DNA from: an uncultured Oscillospiraceae bacterium
Lineage (GTDB): Bacteria > Bacillota > Clostridia > Oscillospirales > Acutalibacteraceae
Reading direction: 5' to 3'
Length of the DNA stretch: 42,267 bases
NCBI GenBank assembly: GCA_900541565.1
Contig: UQKB01000016.1
Location: forward strand, 1 to 42,267
How positions within the stretch are numbered: the stretch's first letter is position 1; the number at the start of each line of letters is the position of its first letter. The notes beneath the pieces are model-generated. The model made no database searches. It was not told where the DNA came from and saw nothing but the letters and a program-made list of their open reading frames with translations. Shown here piece by piece: positions 34,989-42,267 of this stretch. Position numbers and translations under genes: made by a program.

Positions 34989-35017
34989 ATTTTATCATGG
35001 CGGGAAATAAGGGTCAA
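34989..35017 (-). promoter_or_regulatory. Strong sigma-A promoter of the ligase/exporter operon
   Basis: On the minus strand TTGACC (35012-35017) and TAAAAT (34989-34994) are exactly 17 bases apart, about 33 bases before the first start codon. The leader is very short with no attenuator. No other promoter is evident within the five tightly packed genes. The bases 35018-35089 hold nothing recognisable. Confidence 0.8.
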
Positions 35018-35089
35018 TACAAAATGGAAAAAGGACAAGGTGCCAAATGTAGAGCTACAATAGGAGTAGAACCTGCGGGGAATTAATGC

Positions 35090-35118
35090 TTGCTATCAAG
35101 GGAAGCGTTTGGTATAAT
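35090..35118 (+). promoter_or_regulatory. Promoter of ychF
   Basis: TTGCTA (35090-35095) and TATAAT (35113-35118) are 17 bases apart, about 35 bases before the GTG start of ychF. Confidence 0.8.
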
Positions 35119-35152
35119 TAGTAGTTAAAGGATTATCGAAAGGACGAGGAAA

Positions 35153-36247
35153 GTGAAATTAGGAATTGTAGGGTTGCCAAACGTGGGCAAAAGCACGTTA
35201 TTTAACGCGATTACAAACGCCGGGGCGCAGTCTGCCAATTATCCGTTTTGTACAATAGAACCCAACATTGGCGTTGTCGCCGTGCCGGATAAACGCCTGG
35301 ATGTCCTTGCCCAGATGTATGAGCCGGAAAAATACACGCCTGCAACGATAGAATTTGTCGATATCGCGGGGCTTGTCCGGGGCGCTTCCAAAGGAGAAGG
35401 GCTGGGCAATAAATTCCTGTCCAATATCCGCGAAGTCGACGCAATCGTCCACGTTGTACGCTGCTTTGATAACGACGATATCATTCATGTAGAAGGCAGC
35501 ATAGATCCCAAAAGAGATATAGAAACCATCAATCTGGAACTGATCCTTTCTGATGTTGAGCTGATCCAGCGGCGTATCGATAAAACGCATAAGCTGCTGA
35601 AAGCAGACAAAAAATACCAGACAGAGCTTGACTTTTTCAACCGGGTGCTTAAAGCGCTCAACGAAGGACAAACGGCGCGCTCTATCCCCTGCACGGAAGA
35701 AGAGCAGGCCCTTTTAAGCAGCGTTGCGCTTTTGACAAATAAACCGATCATCTATGCCGCCAATATGAGCGACAGCGACTTTTCACAGGGACTGGCTTCC
35801 AACCCCTATTACCTGCAGGTCAGCGAAACGGCAAAGCTCGAGCATGCGGCCGTTTTGCCCATCTGCGCAGGCCTGGAGGCCGAAATTGCCGACATGGATC
35901 AAGAGGAAAAAGCAATGTTCCTTGCAGACGTGGGGCTTTCACAGTCCGGCCTGGACCGTTTAATCAGTGAATGCTATACTCTGCTGGGCCTGATTTCCTA
36001 TCTGACCGCCGGCAAGCAGGAGGTTCGGGCATGGACGATCAAAAAGGGAACCAAAGCGCCACAGGCGGCAGGCAAAATCCATACAGATTTTGAGCGCGGC
36101 TTTATCCGCGCGGAGGTCATCGCTTTTAACGATCTTGTCGCTTGCGGCTCCATGGCGGCGGCCAAAGAAAAAGGGCTTGTCCGAAGCGAAGGCAAGGAAT
36201 ACGTCATGCAGGATGGCGACGTAGTCCTCTTCCGCTTTAATGTATAA
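35153..36247 (+). CDS. ychF: Redox-regulated ATPase/GTPase YchF (Obg-like ATPase 1)
   Basis: A universally conserved ribosome-associated Obg-family NTPase that prefers ATP. The protein is 364 residues, exactly the family length. G1 is GLPNVGKST (7-15), G3 is [18 protein letters not shown] and G4 is AANMSD. An A-helical domain follows, and a C-terminal TGS domain includes [34 protein letters not shown]. The start is GTG at 35153 with GGACGAGGA upstream. It is a single-gene unit, followed by a terminator. Confidence 0.97.
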   Translation: MKLGIVGLPNVGKSTLFNAITNAGAQSANYPFCTIEPNIGVVAVPDKRLDVLAQMYEPEKYTPATIEFVDIAGLVRGASKGEGLGNKFLSNIREVDAIVHVVRCFDNDDIIHVEGSIDPKRDIETINLELILSDVELIQRRIDKTHKLLKADKKYQTELDFFNRVLKALNEGQTARSIPCTEEEQALLSSVALLTNKPIIYAANMSDSDFSQGLASNPYYLQVSETAKLEHAAVLPICAGLEAEIADMDQEEKAMFLADVGLSQSGLDRLISECYTLLGLISYLTAGKQEVRAWTIKKGTKAPQAAGKIHTDFERGFIRAEVIAFNDLVACGSMAAAKEKGLVRSEGKEYVMQDGDVVLFRFNV

Positions 36248-36314
36248 TCTAAGCCACATTGCGTTTTAAACGCTTGCCACTGTCTGTTTCATTGGGTACG
36301 GCTTTCTTTACAAT

Positions 36315-36362
36315 AAAAAGCCTGTGACAAGGATTTTTACATATCCCTTTCACAGGCTTTTT
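36315..36362. terminator. Terminator after ychF
   Basis: AAAAAGCCTGTGA and its complement TCACAGGCTTTTT flank a loop that itself pairs in part (CAAGG against CCTT). The T-run suits ychF on the plus strand, and the A-run at the other end could also stop read-through from the 5S gene. Confidence 0.85.
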
Positions 36363-36385
36363 ACAAATTTCCACTGTTTTTAGGC

Positions 36386-36411
36386 AAAAAAACAACCACC
36401 CTACTGGGTGG
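36386..36411 (-). terminator. Terminator of the 5S rRNA gene
   Basis: On the minus strand CCACCC-AGTA-GGGTGG is followed by TTGTTTTTTT, 12 bases past the mature 5S end. A second stop signal at 36315-36362 lies further on. Confidence 0.88.
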
Positions 36412-36423
36412 AAGCTTTCAGGT

Positions 36424-36539
<116 letters not shown>

Positions 36540-36570
36540 TATCATCAGGCAGCTTTCAAACTGCTTTGCT

Positions 36571-36599
36571 ATTATAGCATTCTGTTTTTTAAATTGCAA
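36571..36599 (-). promoter_or_regulatory. Promoter of the solitary 5S gene
   Basis: On the minus strand TTGCAA (36594-36599) and a consensus TATAAT (36571-36576) are 17 bases apart, about 30 bases before the mature 5S end. The AT-rich sequence just upstream (36600-36640, mostly A-tracts) looks like an UP element. The rest to 36718 holds nothing recognisable. Confidence 0.85.
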
Positions 36600-36718
36600 C
36601 CCTTTTTTAAAAAATTTTTCATATTTTTTTAAAACTTTGGAAAATCCCCAATATATCCGCGTTTTTTCCGCATTCTTCTATATGATTTGACCATTTTGGG
36701 GGAATCTTTTTCTGCGGT

Positions 36719-36747
36719 TTGACTTCATACAAAAAAAAATGTAGAAT
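36719..36747 (+). promoter_or_regulatory. Promoter of the DUF815-lipoprotein operon
   Basis: TTGACT (36719-36724) and TAGAAT (36742-36747) are 17 bases apart, with an A9 tract in the spacer. It lies about 55 bases before the chosen start and overlaps the upstream alternative start, which supports the shorter protein. Confidence 0.75.
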
Positions 36748-36802
36748 AAATAGGTTAGATGAAACACTTTGCTGTCTGCAGCAGAAGAAGGTAAGACACA
36801 GT

Positions 36803-38065
36803 ATGACAATCACAGAAAAATATGCGCTGCTTTTGTCCTCCCTTTCCGTTTACAGGGGGGTCCTGCAGCACAGCGTACCCGGTGCATACCACAGGCTTTT
36901 ATGCGCTCACAGCGCAAACCCGCACGATTTTGTAAAAGCATGGGGCCGCTTTTTTTCCCTGCTTTGCGACAAGGGCGCTGCAGACGATGTATGCGGCTGT
37001 ATTACGCGCACCGTATTATTTGATGAAAACGCGTTTTCAAAGGCTGCCGTACAAAAAAAAGAACACCTGCTTCCAAAAGAGCTGCTCAACGCCGCTGCGC
37101 GCGACCTGGACAGCATTGTATGTGCAGGCTTGCTTTCGCCTGAACTGATTCTTTCCGATTATCTGTATAAGGACCAGCTTGCAGAAATTGCCGACAGCCT
37201 GCCGCGCTGGAAGCCTGGTCAGCCTGTTGCACAGCTGGCAGACAAGCCCAACCGGCTTGCCAAAACGGCTGCATTTCACTATGCAAACGGGTGCGGGCTT
37301 TTTGCGCGCTATAAGGCCTTTATTTGGCGTGACGGCGGGATCCTTCCCGTAAAGCACCCAGACAGCATAACGCTTGATGACCTCAAGGGCTACGAACACC
37401 AGCGCGGTCTTGTTTTGGACAACACCCTGGCCTTTTTAAACGGCCTGAGTGCCAATAATTGCCTGCTGTACGGCGACAAGGGAACCGGAAAATCCTCCAC
37501 TGTCAAAGCAATTGTCAACCGCTATTGCACGCAGGGCTTGCGGATTGTGGAAATACCCAAAGAAGCTTTACACGATTTTCCGCTGCTGGTCGACAGGATC
37601 GCCTGTGTCCCGATGAAATTTATCATTTATATTGACGATTTATCCTTTCAAAAGCAGGATGACCGCTACGCGTCGCTCAAGGCGGTTTTGGAAGGCGGTC
37701 TTGCGGCACGTCCGAAGAACGCGTTGATTTACGCCACATCCAACCGCCGCCACCTTATAAAAGAAAGCTTTTCCGACCGCGATGGCGACGATATGCACCG
37801 CAACGATTCCATACAGGAAAGCTTGTCCCTTTCCGACCGGTTTGGTCTTTCAGTCAATTTTTCCGTCCCCGATAAACAGCGGTATCTGGATATTGTTTTG
37901 GCGCTTGCACAGCAGCGGGGGCTGCAAACAGACACACAAACGCTGCTTGCCAACGCAGAGCGCTGGGCGCTTATGCGCGGCGGACGCTCACCGCGCTGCG
38001 CCAGACAGTTTATAGACGCGCAATTTACGCACAATAACAATACGGAGGTCACAGAAAATGGTTAA
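36803..38065 (+). CDS. DUF815 AAA+ ATPase
   Basis: A 420-residue cytosolic ATPase of the DUF815 group. A helical N-terminal half is followed by the AAA+ module: Walker A YGDKGTGKSS (about 223-232), Walker B FIIYIDDLSF (273-282), and a sensor-like ALIYATSNRRHLIKESF with the arginine and asparagine expected there. The segment LDDLKGYEHQRGLVLDNTLAFLNG just before Walker A is diagnostic for DUF815. Function is unknown in Bacillota. The ATG at 36803 has AGAAGG upstream; an ATG at 36719 is rejected because it lies in the promoter. The stop overlaps the start of the lipoprotein gene by 8 bases. Confidence 0.92.
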   Translation: MTITEKYALLLSSLSVYRGVLQHSVPGAYHRLLCAHSANPHDFVKAWGRFFSLLCDKGAADDVCGCITRTVLFDENAFSKAAVQKKEHLLPKELLNAAARDLDSIVCAGLLSPELILSDYLYKDQLAEIADSLPRWKPGQPVAQLADKPNRLAKTAAFHYANGCGLFARYKAFIWRDGGILPVKHPDSITLDDLKGYEHQRGLVLDNTLAFLNGLSANNCLLYGDKGTGKSSTVKAIVNRYCTQGLRIVEIPKEALHDFPLLVDRIACVPMKFIIYIDDLSFQKQDDRYASLKAVLEGGLAARPKNALIYATSNRRHLIKESFSDRDGDDMHRNDSIQESLSLSDRFGLSVNFSVPDKQRYLDIVLALAQQRGLQTDTQTLLANAERWALMRGGRSPRCARQFIDAQFTHNNNTEVTENG

Positions 38066-39314
38066 AAAAATGGTAGCTATATGCCTGATCGCATGCCTGC
38101 TGCTTTCTCTTGCGGCATGCAGTACAGTCGACGGCCAAAAGGAATATCCCGTAACCATCGCCCACAGCGTAATCACACAGTCTCCTCAAAGCGTGATCAC
38201 ACTGTCTGACAGCATCGCCGACATGCTGATCGCATGCGGATATCAGTCCAAAATCAAGGGCCGTTCCGATGCGTGCACGCAAAGCGTGCTGGAATCTGTG
38301 CAATCCGTGGGCAGCAAGAGCGACCCGGACGCAAGCACTGTGATCCAAATAGCGCCCGATATCATCTTTGCGGACGAGACTCTCTCCGCAGAAAAGCTTT
38401 CCATATTTGAAGACGCAGGCATTACCGTCCTTCGTATGGTCTTAGCCCAGACAAGGGAAGAACTGACGTCTATGTATCAAAAGATCGGCGCCGTCATGGG
38501 CGGCAATATTACAGGCACAACGGTTGGTGAAAACGCCGCCAACGGTATTCTGACCTCCTTGGACGACAACGCGCGCCGCATACCGGAGGTCAGCGTTGTC
38601 AATACCGCCTGCTATCTGTTCAATATAGAAGGCAGCGCCGTTACCGGCGATATGTTTGCAAACGAGCTGTTCCAGGATGCGGGAGCTGTCAATATTGCTT
38701 CCGACCTGACAGGCGGCACACTGGATTTTGCCATTCTTACACAACAGGATCCCAAATATATTTTCTGCTCCGAGGGTCTGAAAGAACAGCTTGCCCAAAA
38801 CGACGATTACAAAGAACTTACCGCCTATAAGCGCGGTAAGATCGTAGAAATCCCCTCGAGCCTTATAACGCGGCAGGGTTCCGGTGCGCTGGAGGCCGCA
38901 AAGCTGATGGCAGAAGCTATTTATCCCTCTTTGCGCAGCGGACAGACCAGCGCAGACGGTAGTGTAGCGGACCAGTACGGCATTACGCTGCAGGAAGGCC
39001 TGACCTTTACCCTCGGCGACGGATCAGACGATCCCGATGATAACGAAGACGGTAAGCGCGGATACGTTCTTGCCGTGCAGCAGCGCCTGGACGATCTGGA
39101 CTACTGGCCGCTGGACGAAATCACCGGTTATTTTGGAGAAACCACAGAAGCCGTCGTACGGGAATTTAAAGAAAATAACGGTCTGGACGGGACAGACGGC
39201 ACGGTCGATGAGCAGACCCTTCTGGTGCTCTTCTCCGACAGTGCAATTCAGCGGGAAACCCCTGCAAGGGAAAAGGACGAAGCATCCACACAAGCCGCCA
39301 CAGATGCCGCTTAA
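38058..39314 (+). CDS. Substrate-binding lipoprotein (BtuF/FepB fold) with C-terminal peptidoglycan-binding domain
   Basis: A 418-residue surface lipoprotein. The signal peptide VKKMVAICLIACLLLSLAAC ends in a lipobox with Cys21 as the lipidated residue. Residues about 35-305 are a type-III periplasmic-binding fold: SVITLSDSIADMLIACGYQSKIKGRS, then IQIAPDIIFADETLS, and a long linker helix. Known members bind cobalamin, siderophores, heme or metals. A Ser/Asp-rich linker (DGSDDPDDNEDGK) leads to a PG_binding_1-like domain (about 335-398; VLAVQQRLDDLDYWPLDEIT, GYFGETTEAVVREFKENNGL). No permease or ATPase for it is in the window. It is translationally coupled to the DUF815 ATPase. Confidence 0.88.
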   Translation: MVKKMVAICLIACLLLSLAACSTVDGQKEYPVTIAHSVITQSPQSVITLSDSIADMLIACGYQSKIKGRSDACTQSVLESVQSVGSKSDPDASTVIQIAPDIIFADETLSAEKLSIFEDAGITVLRMVLAQTREELTSMYQKIGAVMGGNITGTTVGENAANGILTSLDDNARRIPEVSVVNTACYLFNIEGSAVTGDMFANELFQDAGAVNIASDLTGGTLDFAILTQQDPKYIFCSEGLKEQLAQNDDYKELTAYKRGKIVEIPSSLITRQGSGALEAAKLMAEAIYPSLRSGQTSADGSVADQYGITLQEGLTFTLGDGSDDPDDNEDGKRGYVLAVQQRLDDLDYWPLDEITGYFGETTEAVVREFKENNGLDGTDGTVDEQTLLVLFSDSAIQRETPAREKDEASTQAATDAA

Positions 39315-39327
39315 ACAAATCGCTTTC

Positions 39328-39358
39328 AAAAAGGGACGCCTGCCAGGCGTCCCTTTTT
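39328..39358 (+). terminator. Terminator of the DUF815-lipoprotein operon
   Basis: A 15-bp perfect inverted repeat AAAAAGGGACGCCTG/CAGGCGTCCCTTTTT, ending in a T-run, lies 14 bases after the stop codon. Confidence 0.92.
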
Positions 39359-39448
39359 AATACCGCACAGCTGTCTTTCAAAGGCCGGCAAACCATTGCA
39401 AAATAAGCAAATCCCACGAAAACCACATGCATATTGCGAGGAAACCAA

Positions 39449-39892
39449 ATGGAAATATATCAGATTAAACAGAACAAAAAGCAGTTTCTCAAACTGCTGC
39501 TGCTTGCCGACGAGCAGGAAAGCATGATCGACCGTTACCTGTCGCGCGGAACTTTGTATGCTTTAGATGATAAAGGCATTAAGGCTGTCTGTGTTGTCAC
39601 CGACGAAGGAAACGGCATTGCAGAAATCAAAAATCTTGCGGTAGAACCCGCCTGGCAAAGAAAAGGATACGGAAAGGCTATGGTCCGCTACATTGCGCAG
39701 CGTTATAAAAAATCGTACCGCATTTTGCGGGTAGGGACCGGCGACAGCCCGCTGACTATTTCGTTTTATGAAAAATGCGGCTTTTGCAAAGCCTTTCGCG
39801 TAAAGAACTTTTTTACAGACAACTATGACCACCTTATCTTCGAAGGCGGCAGGCAGCTTGTTGATATGGTCTATCTTGAAATGAAGCTGTAA
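39449..39892 (+). CDS. GNAT N-acetyltransferase
   Basis: A 147-residue GNAT. Motif A is AEIKNLAVEPAWQRKGYGKAM, with the CoA pyrophosphate loop QRKGYG, and motif B is GDSPLTISFYEKCGF. It then ends in the DNYDHLIFEGGRQLVDMVYLEMKL pattern seen in the YvbK-like group. The substrate is unknown. I use the ATG at 39449 with GCGAGGA about 7 bases upstream, not the TTG at 39434. It is a single gene between a terminator and the convergent lysR. The 180 bases after it (39893-40073) hold only a weak CACAGGC/GCCTGTA pairing that might be a terminator. Confidence 0.9.
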   Translation: MEIYQIKQNKKQFLKLLLLADEQESMIDRYLSRGTLYALDDKGIKAVCVVTDEGNGIAEIKNLAVEPAWQRKGYGKAMVRYIAQRYKKSYRILRVGTGDSPLTISFYEKCGFCKAFRVKNFFTDNYDHLIFEGGRQLVDMVYLEMKL

Positions 39893-40073
39893 AAAAGCAC
39901 AGGCCTTCCGGGCCATTTTAGATGGACAAAGATTTTGCCTGTACCCTTTCTTTCCATGTGTAAATGCAATACCTCTTTTCCATACATTACAACAATTCAT
40001 CCCGTTGCAGTAACGCCAGCGTATACAGCACAGCTGCCCGCTGGTGCAAAAGCAGCCCTATTTACAGTTTCTG

Positions 40074-40979
40074 TCAAGTCTCTTTTTGCAGCGGTGCAGA
40101 AGACGCCTGCTGCATAAGGTCAAACACATGACGGTAGTAGGGGGCAAAAACACTTCCTTTTCGCCACAAAAAGGTAAAATCGTGCGTAACGGAAAAATCC
40201 TTTAACGGAATTTCCACCAAACGTCCCGCATCCAGCTCGGCTTGCACCACAGGCTGATAAAAAAAGGAAATCCCAACCCCTGCGCATACCATAGATTTTA
40301 TGGTATTCAAACTGCCCAGCTCTGTCAGCAGCCGAAAATCTTCTACTGTCAGGTTGCGCTCCTCCAGCGCACGCTGCAGTACCTCACGCGTACCGGAACC
40401 CGGTTCCCGAACCAAAAGCCGTTGTTCCAGCAGGTCCTCAAGCTTTTGCACGGTATTGCAATGCGCATACCCGGGCGCGCAGACCGCCAAATATTTTTCT
40501 GTGCGATAAATCAGGCTTTCATACGCCTGTTTTTGGAAAAAGCCCTCCACAATTGCAAAGTCAATTTCCCCCTGATCGAGCAGCTGCAAAAGCTCCGACG
40601 TATTAGCCACCATCATACAAAGCCGGGTATCCGGCTCACGCTCCAGCAGACGGAGCAGCGGCCCCGGCATAATATATTCCCCAATTGTCAGCGTAGCCCC
40701 AAAGCATATCCGTCGGCTGGACGCAAGCTGCGCAACTGCATCCTGCAAACGCCGCGCGTCATGGTGCATTGTGGTGGCAGTCTGCAAAACCATGCGTCCC
40801 ACTTCCGTCAGACAAAGCTGTTTACCCGCATACGCAAACAGCTTTGTCTTATATTGTCGTTCCAGCGCGCGTATATGCTGCGAAACGGCCGGCTGTGTAA
40901 TATGCAGCCGCTTTGCTGCTTTTGTAAAATTCATGGTTCTGCATACTTCTAAAAAGGTTTCTATACGAAAATCGAGCAT
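40074..40979 (-). CDS. LysR-family transcriptional regulator
   Basis: A 301-residue LTTR. The N-terminal winged helix-turn-helix reads FLEVCRTMNFTKAAKRLHITQPAVSQHIRALERQY, a textbook match, followed by a linker helix and a periplasmic-binding-like effector domain (from about 90; RICFGATLTIGEYIMP). Neighbouring divergent yeiH-like genes are typically controlled by such CysL/YeiE-type regulators. I start at the ATG at 40979 with GGGAGGG upstream, rather than the ATG at 41003. The effector is unknown; a sulfur or nitrogen oxyanion metabolite would fit the partner. Confidence 0.95.
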   Translation of the reverse strand: MLDFRIETFLEVCRTMNFTKAAKRLHITQPAVSQHIRALERQYKTKLFAYAGKQLCLTEVGRMVLQTATTMHHDARRLQDAVAQLASSRRICFGATLTIGEYIMPGPLLRLLEREPDTRLCMMVANTSELLQLLDQGEIDFAIVEGFFQKQAYESLIYRTEKYLAVCAPGYAHCNTVQKLEDLLEQRLLVREPGSGTREVLQRALEERNLTVEDFRLLTELGSLNTIKSMVCAGVGISFFYQPVVQAELDAGRLVEIPLKDFSVTHDFTFLWRKGSVFAPYYRHVFDLMQQASSAPLQKET

Positions 40980-41007
40980 AAACAACCCTCCCGGTATAAG
41001 CATAACA

Positions 41008-41041
41008 TAAAATTATGGTAAAATAAAGAATCATAATTTTA
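41008..41041. promoter_or_regulatory. LTTR-type palindromic operator between lysR and the yeiH-like gene
   Basis: TAAAATTATG (41008-41017) and its exact complement CATAATTTTA (41032-41041) are 14 bases apart, with looser symmetry beyond. The site lies between the divergent genes and its right arm overlaps the -35 of the exporter promoter. Regulation of both genes by the LysR protein is inferred. Confidence 0.65.
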
Positions 41042-41066
41042 CATAATGTCAAGAAAGCTGTATGAT
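41038..41066 (+). promoter_or_regulatory. Promoter of the yeiH-like gene
   Basis: TTTACA (41038-41043) and TATGAT (41061-41066) are 17 bases apart, about 53 bases before the ATG. Confidence 0.65.
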
Positions 41067-41118
41067 AGGGTAAAAAAGAAAAAGGAAATGCATGGAATTT
41101 TATCAGGAGGGATTGCAT

Positions 41119-42147
41119 ATGCACACCATACAAAAACTTGGCCCCGGTTTTTTGCTTTGCCTTATCATCGCCATTCCCTGTTGGCTTCTGGGTATGGTAC
41201 TTCCCATTGTCGGCGGCCCGGTATTCGCGATTCTGGCCGGTATGGTTATTGCGCTGTTTTACAAGCAAAAAACAGCCACACAAGCCGGTATCACTTACAC
41301 CTCAAAAAAAATTTTGCAGCTTGCCGTCATTCTGCTGGGCTTTGGTTTGAACCTTTCTGAAATCGCCCGGGTAGGAGCTTCCTCGCTTCCGATCATCATC
41401 TCTACCATCTCCACCTCCTTGCTCATGTCGTTTCTGCTTTATAAGCTTATGCGCACGTCGGCAAATATTTCCGTTTTGGTCGGCGTTGGCTCCTCTATCT
41501 GCGGCGGTTCCGCCATTGCGGCAACTGCGCCTGTCATCGGTGCAGACGACGAAGAAATTGCACAGTCCATATCGGTCATTTTTCTGTTTAACGTAATCGC
41601 AGCCTTGGTCTTTCCCACATTGGGCGGCATGCTTGGCCTTTCCAACGAAGGCTTTGGCCTGTTTGCCGGCACAGCCGTCAACGACACCTCCTCCGTTACC
41701 GCCGCCGCCTCTGCCTGGGACGGCATGCACCCCGGTGCAAACACTCTGGAGCAGGCCACAATCGTCAAACTAACCCGCACACTGGCGATAATTCCCATTA
41801 CCCTTATCTTAGCGCTGTGGCGCACGGCCCAGGCAAAAAAAGCCGGGCATATGCAAAAAAACGATTTCCATTTAAAAAAGGTATTCCCCCTTTTTATTCT
41901 GTTTTTTATTTTTGCCTCTGTGATTACAACAGTCTGTATATCCGCCGGTGTCAGTGCTACTTTCTTTCAGCCGTTTAAAGAGCTGTCTAAATTTCTGATT
42001 ATTATGGCGATGGCGGCAATCGGTCTGAACACCAATATTGTCAAGCTTATAAAAACCGGCGGAAAACCCATTTTTATGGGTTTTTGCTGTTGGGTCGCCA
42101 TTGCGGCGGTCAGCCTTTTTATGCAGCATGCCCTTGGCATCTGGTAA
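41119..42147 (+). CDS. YeiH/UPF0324-family membrane exporter
   Basis: A 342-residue polytopic membrane protein with about ten helices. Family signatures are the N-terminal [72 protein letters not shown], and [19 protein letters not shown]. The C-terminal half repeats the pattern ([30 protein letters not shown]). UPF0324 members are usually annotated as putative sulfate exporters; the true substrate is uncertain. The ATG at 41119 lies 8 bases after CAGGAGG; the ATG at 41092 is rejected. It is divergent from the LysR gene. Confidence 0.93.
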   Translation: MHTIQKLGPGFLLCLIIAIPCWLLGMVLPIVGGPVFAILAGMVIALFYKQKTATQAGITYTSKKILQLAVILLGFGLNLSEIARVGASSLPIIISTISTSLLMSFLLYKLMRTSANISVLVGVGSSICGGSAIAATAPVIGADDEEIAQSISVIFLFNVIAALVFPTLGGMLGLSNEGFGLFAGTAVNDTSSVTAAASAWDGMHPGANTLEQATIVKLTRTLAIIPITLILALWRTAQAKKAGHMQKNDFHLKKVFPLFILFFIFASVITTVCISAGVSATFFQPFKELSKFLIIMAMAAIGLNTNIVKLIKTGGKPIFMGFCCWVAIAAVSLFMQHALGIW

Positions 42148-42174
42148 GCTTTTTTCGCATAGATTTTTAAATAC

Positions 42175-42204
42175 GCAGGCGCCTACCAAAAGGTAGGCGC
42201 CTGC
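42175..42204 (+). terminator. Perfect hairpin after the yeiH-like gene
   Basis: GCAGGCGCCTACC-AAAA-GGTAGGCGCCTGC, a 13-bp perfect stem, lies 27 bases after the stop. Neither strand has a real T-run after it, so termination by the classical mechanism would be weak. The last 60 bases of the window hold no gene. Confidence 0.6.
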
Positions 42205-42267
42205 GCGGTTTCTCGGTGAATTATACTATCAAGTGCAACAGTTTAGTGGAATAAAGGAGTTCATACA

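Noticed and set aside
27452..35150. Graspetide-type system with a small precursor peptide for the ATP-grasp ligases
   Set aside because: The gaps between the five genes are 0-28 bases and the leader is about 30 bases, so there is no room for a precursor gene. One could be encoded elsewhere.
36719..36802. N-terminal extension of the DUF815 protein
   Set aside because: It overlaps the TTGACT/TAGAAT promoter and has no ribosome site; the ATG at 36803 has one.
39896..39945. CACAGGC/GCCTGTA pairing as a terminator between the GNAT and lysR genes
   Set aside because: Only 7 bp with a long, poorly paired interior and no T-run; too weak to call.

Overview
The window looks like the chromosome of a low-to-mid GC Bacillota, most likely a gut-type Clostridia. 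The evidence is AGGAGG-type ribosome binding sites, frequent TTG/GTG starts, sigma-A promoters with 17-base spacers, families such as DUF4830, DUF815 and the MsmK/UgpC ATPase, and U-tailed hairpin terminators. I could not fix the order or genus. Most of the window is ordinary housekeeping DNA. It has one accessory block, at about 27.1-35.0 kb.

Layout. 0.1-5.5 kb (minus strand): an unrecognised gene, the glycolytic operon pgk-tpiA-gpmI, and trmL. 5.6-5.8 kb: a small plus-strand basic protein. 5.9-16.5 kb (minus strand): a long run argG-argH-argC-argJ-argB-GNAT-argD-argF-nadA-mnmA. It covers arginine synthesis from glutamate (cyclic route through ArgJ), plus quinolinate synthase and a tRNA thiolase. 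argG has a sigma-A promoter with a consensus ARG box just upstream of it. 16.8-18.1 kb (plus): a flavin-reductase-like gene and an SDR oxidoreductase behind a promoter covered by a perfect 34-bp palindrome. 18.2-26.2 kb (minus): a DUF308 membrane protein, glnS, gltX, an orphan sugar-ABC ATPase, an RsuA/RluB-type pseudouridine synthase, a DUF4830 protein, a HAD phosphatase and a FlK-like thioesterase. 26.3-27.1 kb (plus): a DUF1624-like membrane acyltransferase.

Accessory block. Just after that gene lies a decayed IS66 transposase fragment, then a long nested palindrome. Next is a five-gene minus-strand operon with its own strong promoter: ATP-grasp ligase, RimK-like ATP-grasp ligase, two halves of a heterodimeric ABC exporter, and a GH3-type acyl-adenylate/amide synthetase. 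There is no NRPS, PKS or recognisable precursor peptide. My inference is a compact pathway in which three ATP-dependent carboxylate-amine ligases build a small amide or peptide that the exporter removes. This is the best candidate here for an undescribed system.

35.1-42.3 kb: ychF, a solitary 5S rRNA gene (minus strand) with its own promoter and terminator, a DUF815 AAA+ ATPase translationally coupled to a substrate-binding lipoprotein with a C-terminal peptidoglycan-binding domain, a GNAT acetyltransferase, and a divergent LysR regulator/YeiH-family exporter pair around an LTTR-like palindrome. I saw no CRISPR array, tRNA, 16S or 23S gene, phage gene or intact insertion sequence.
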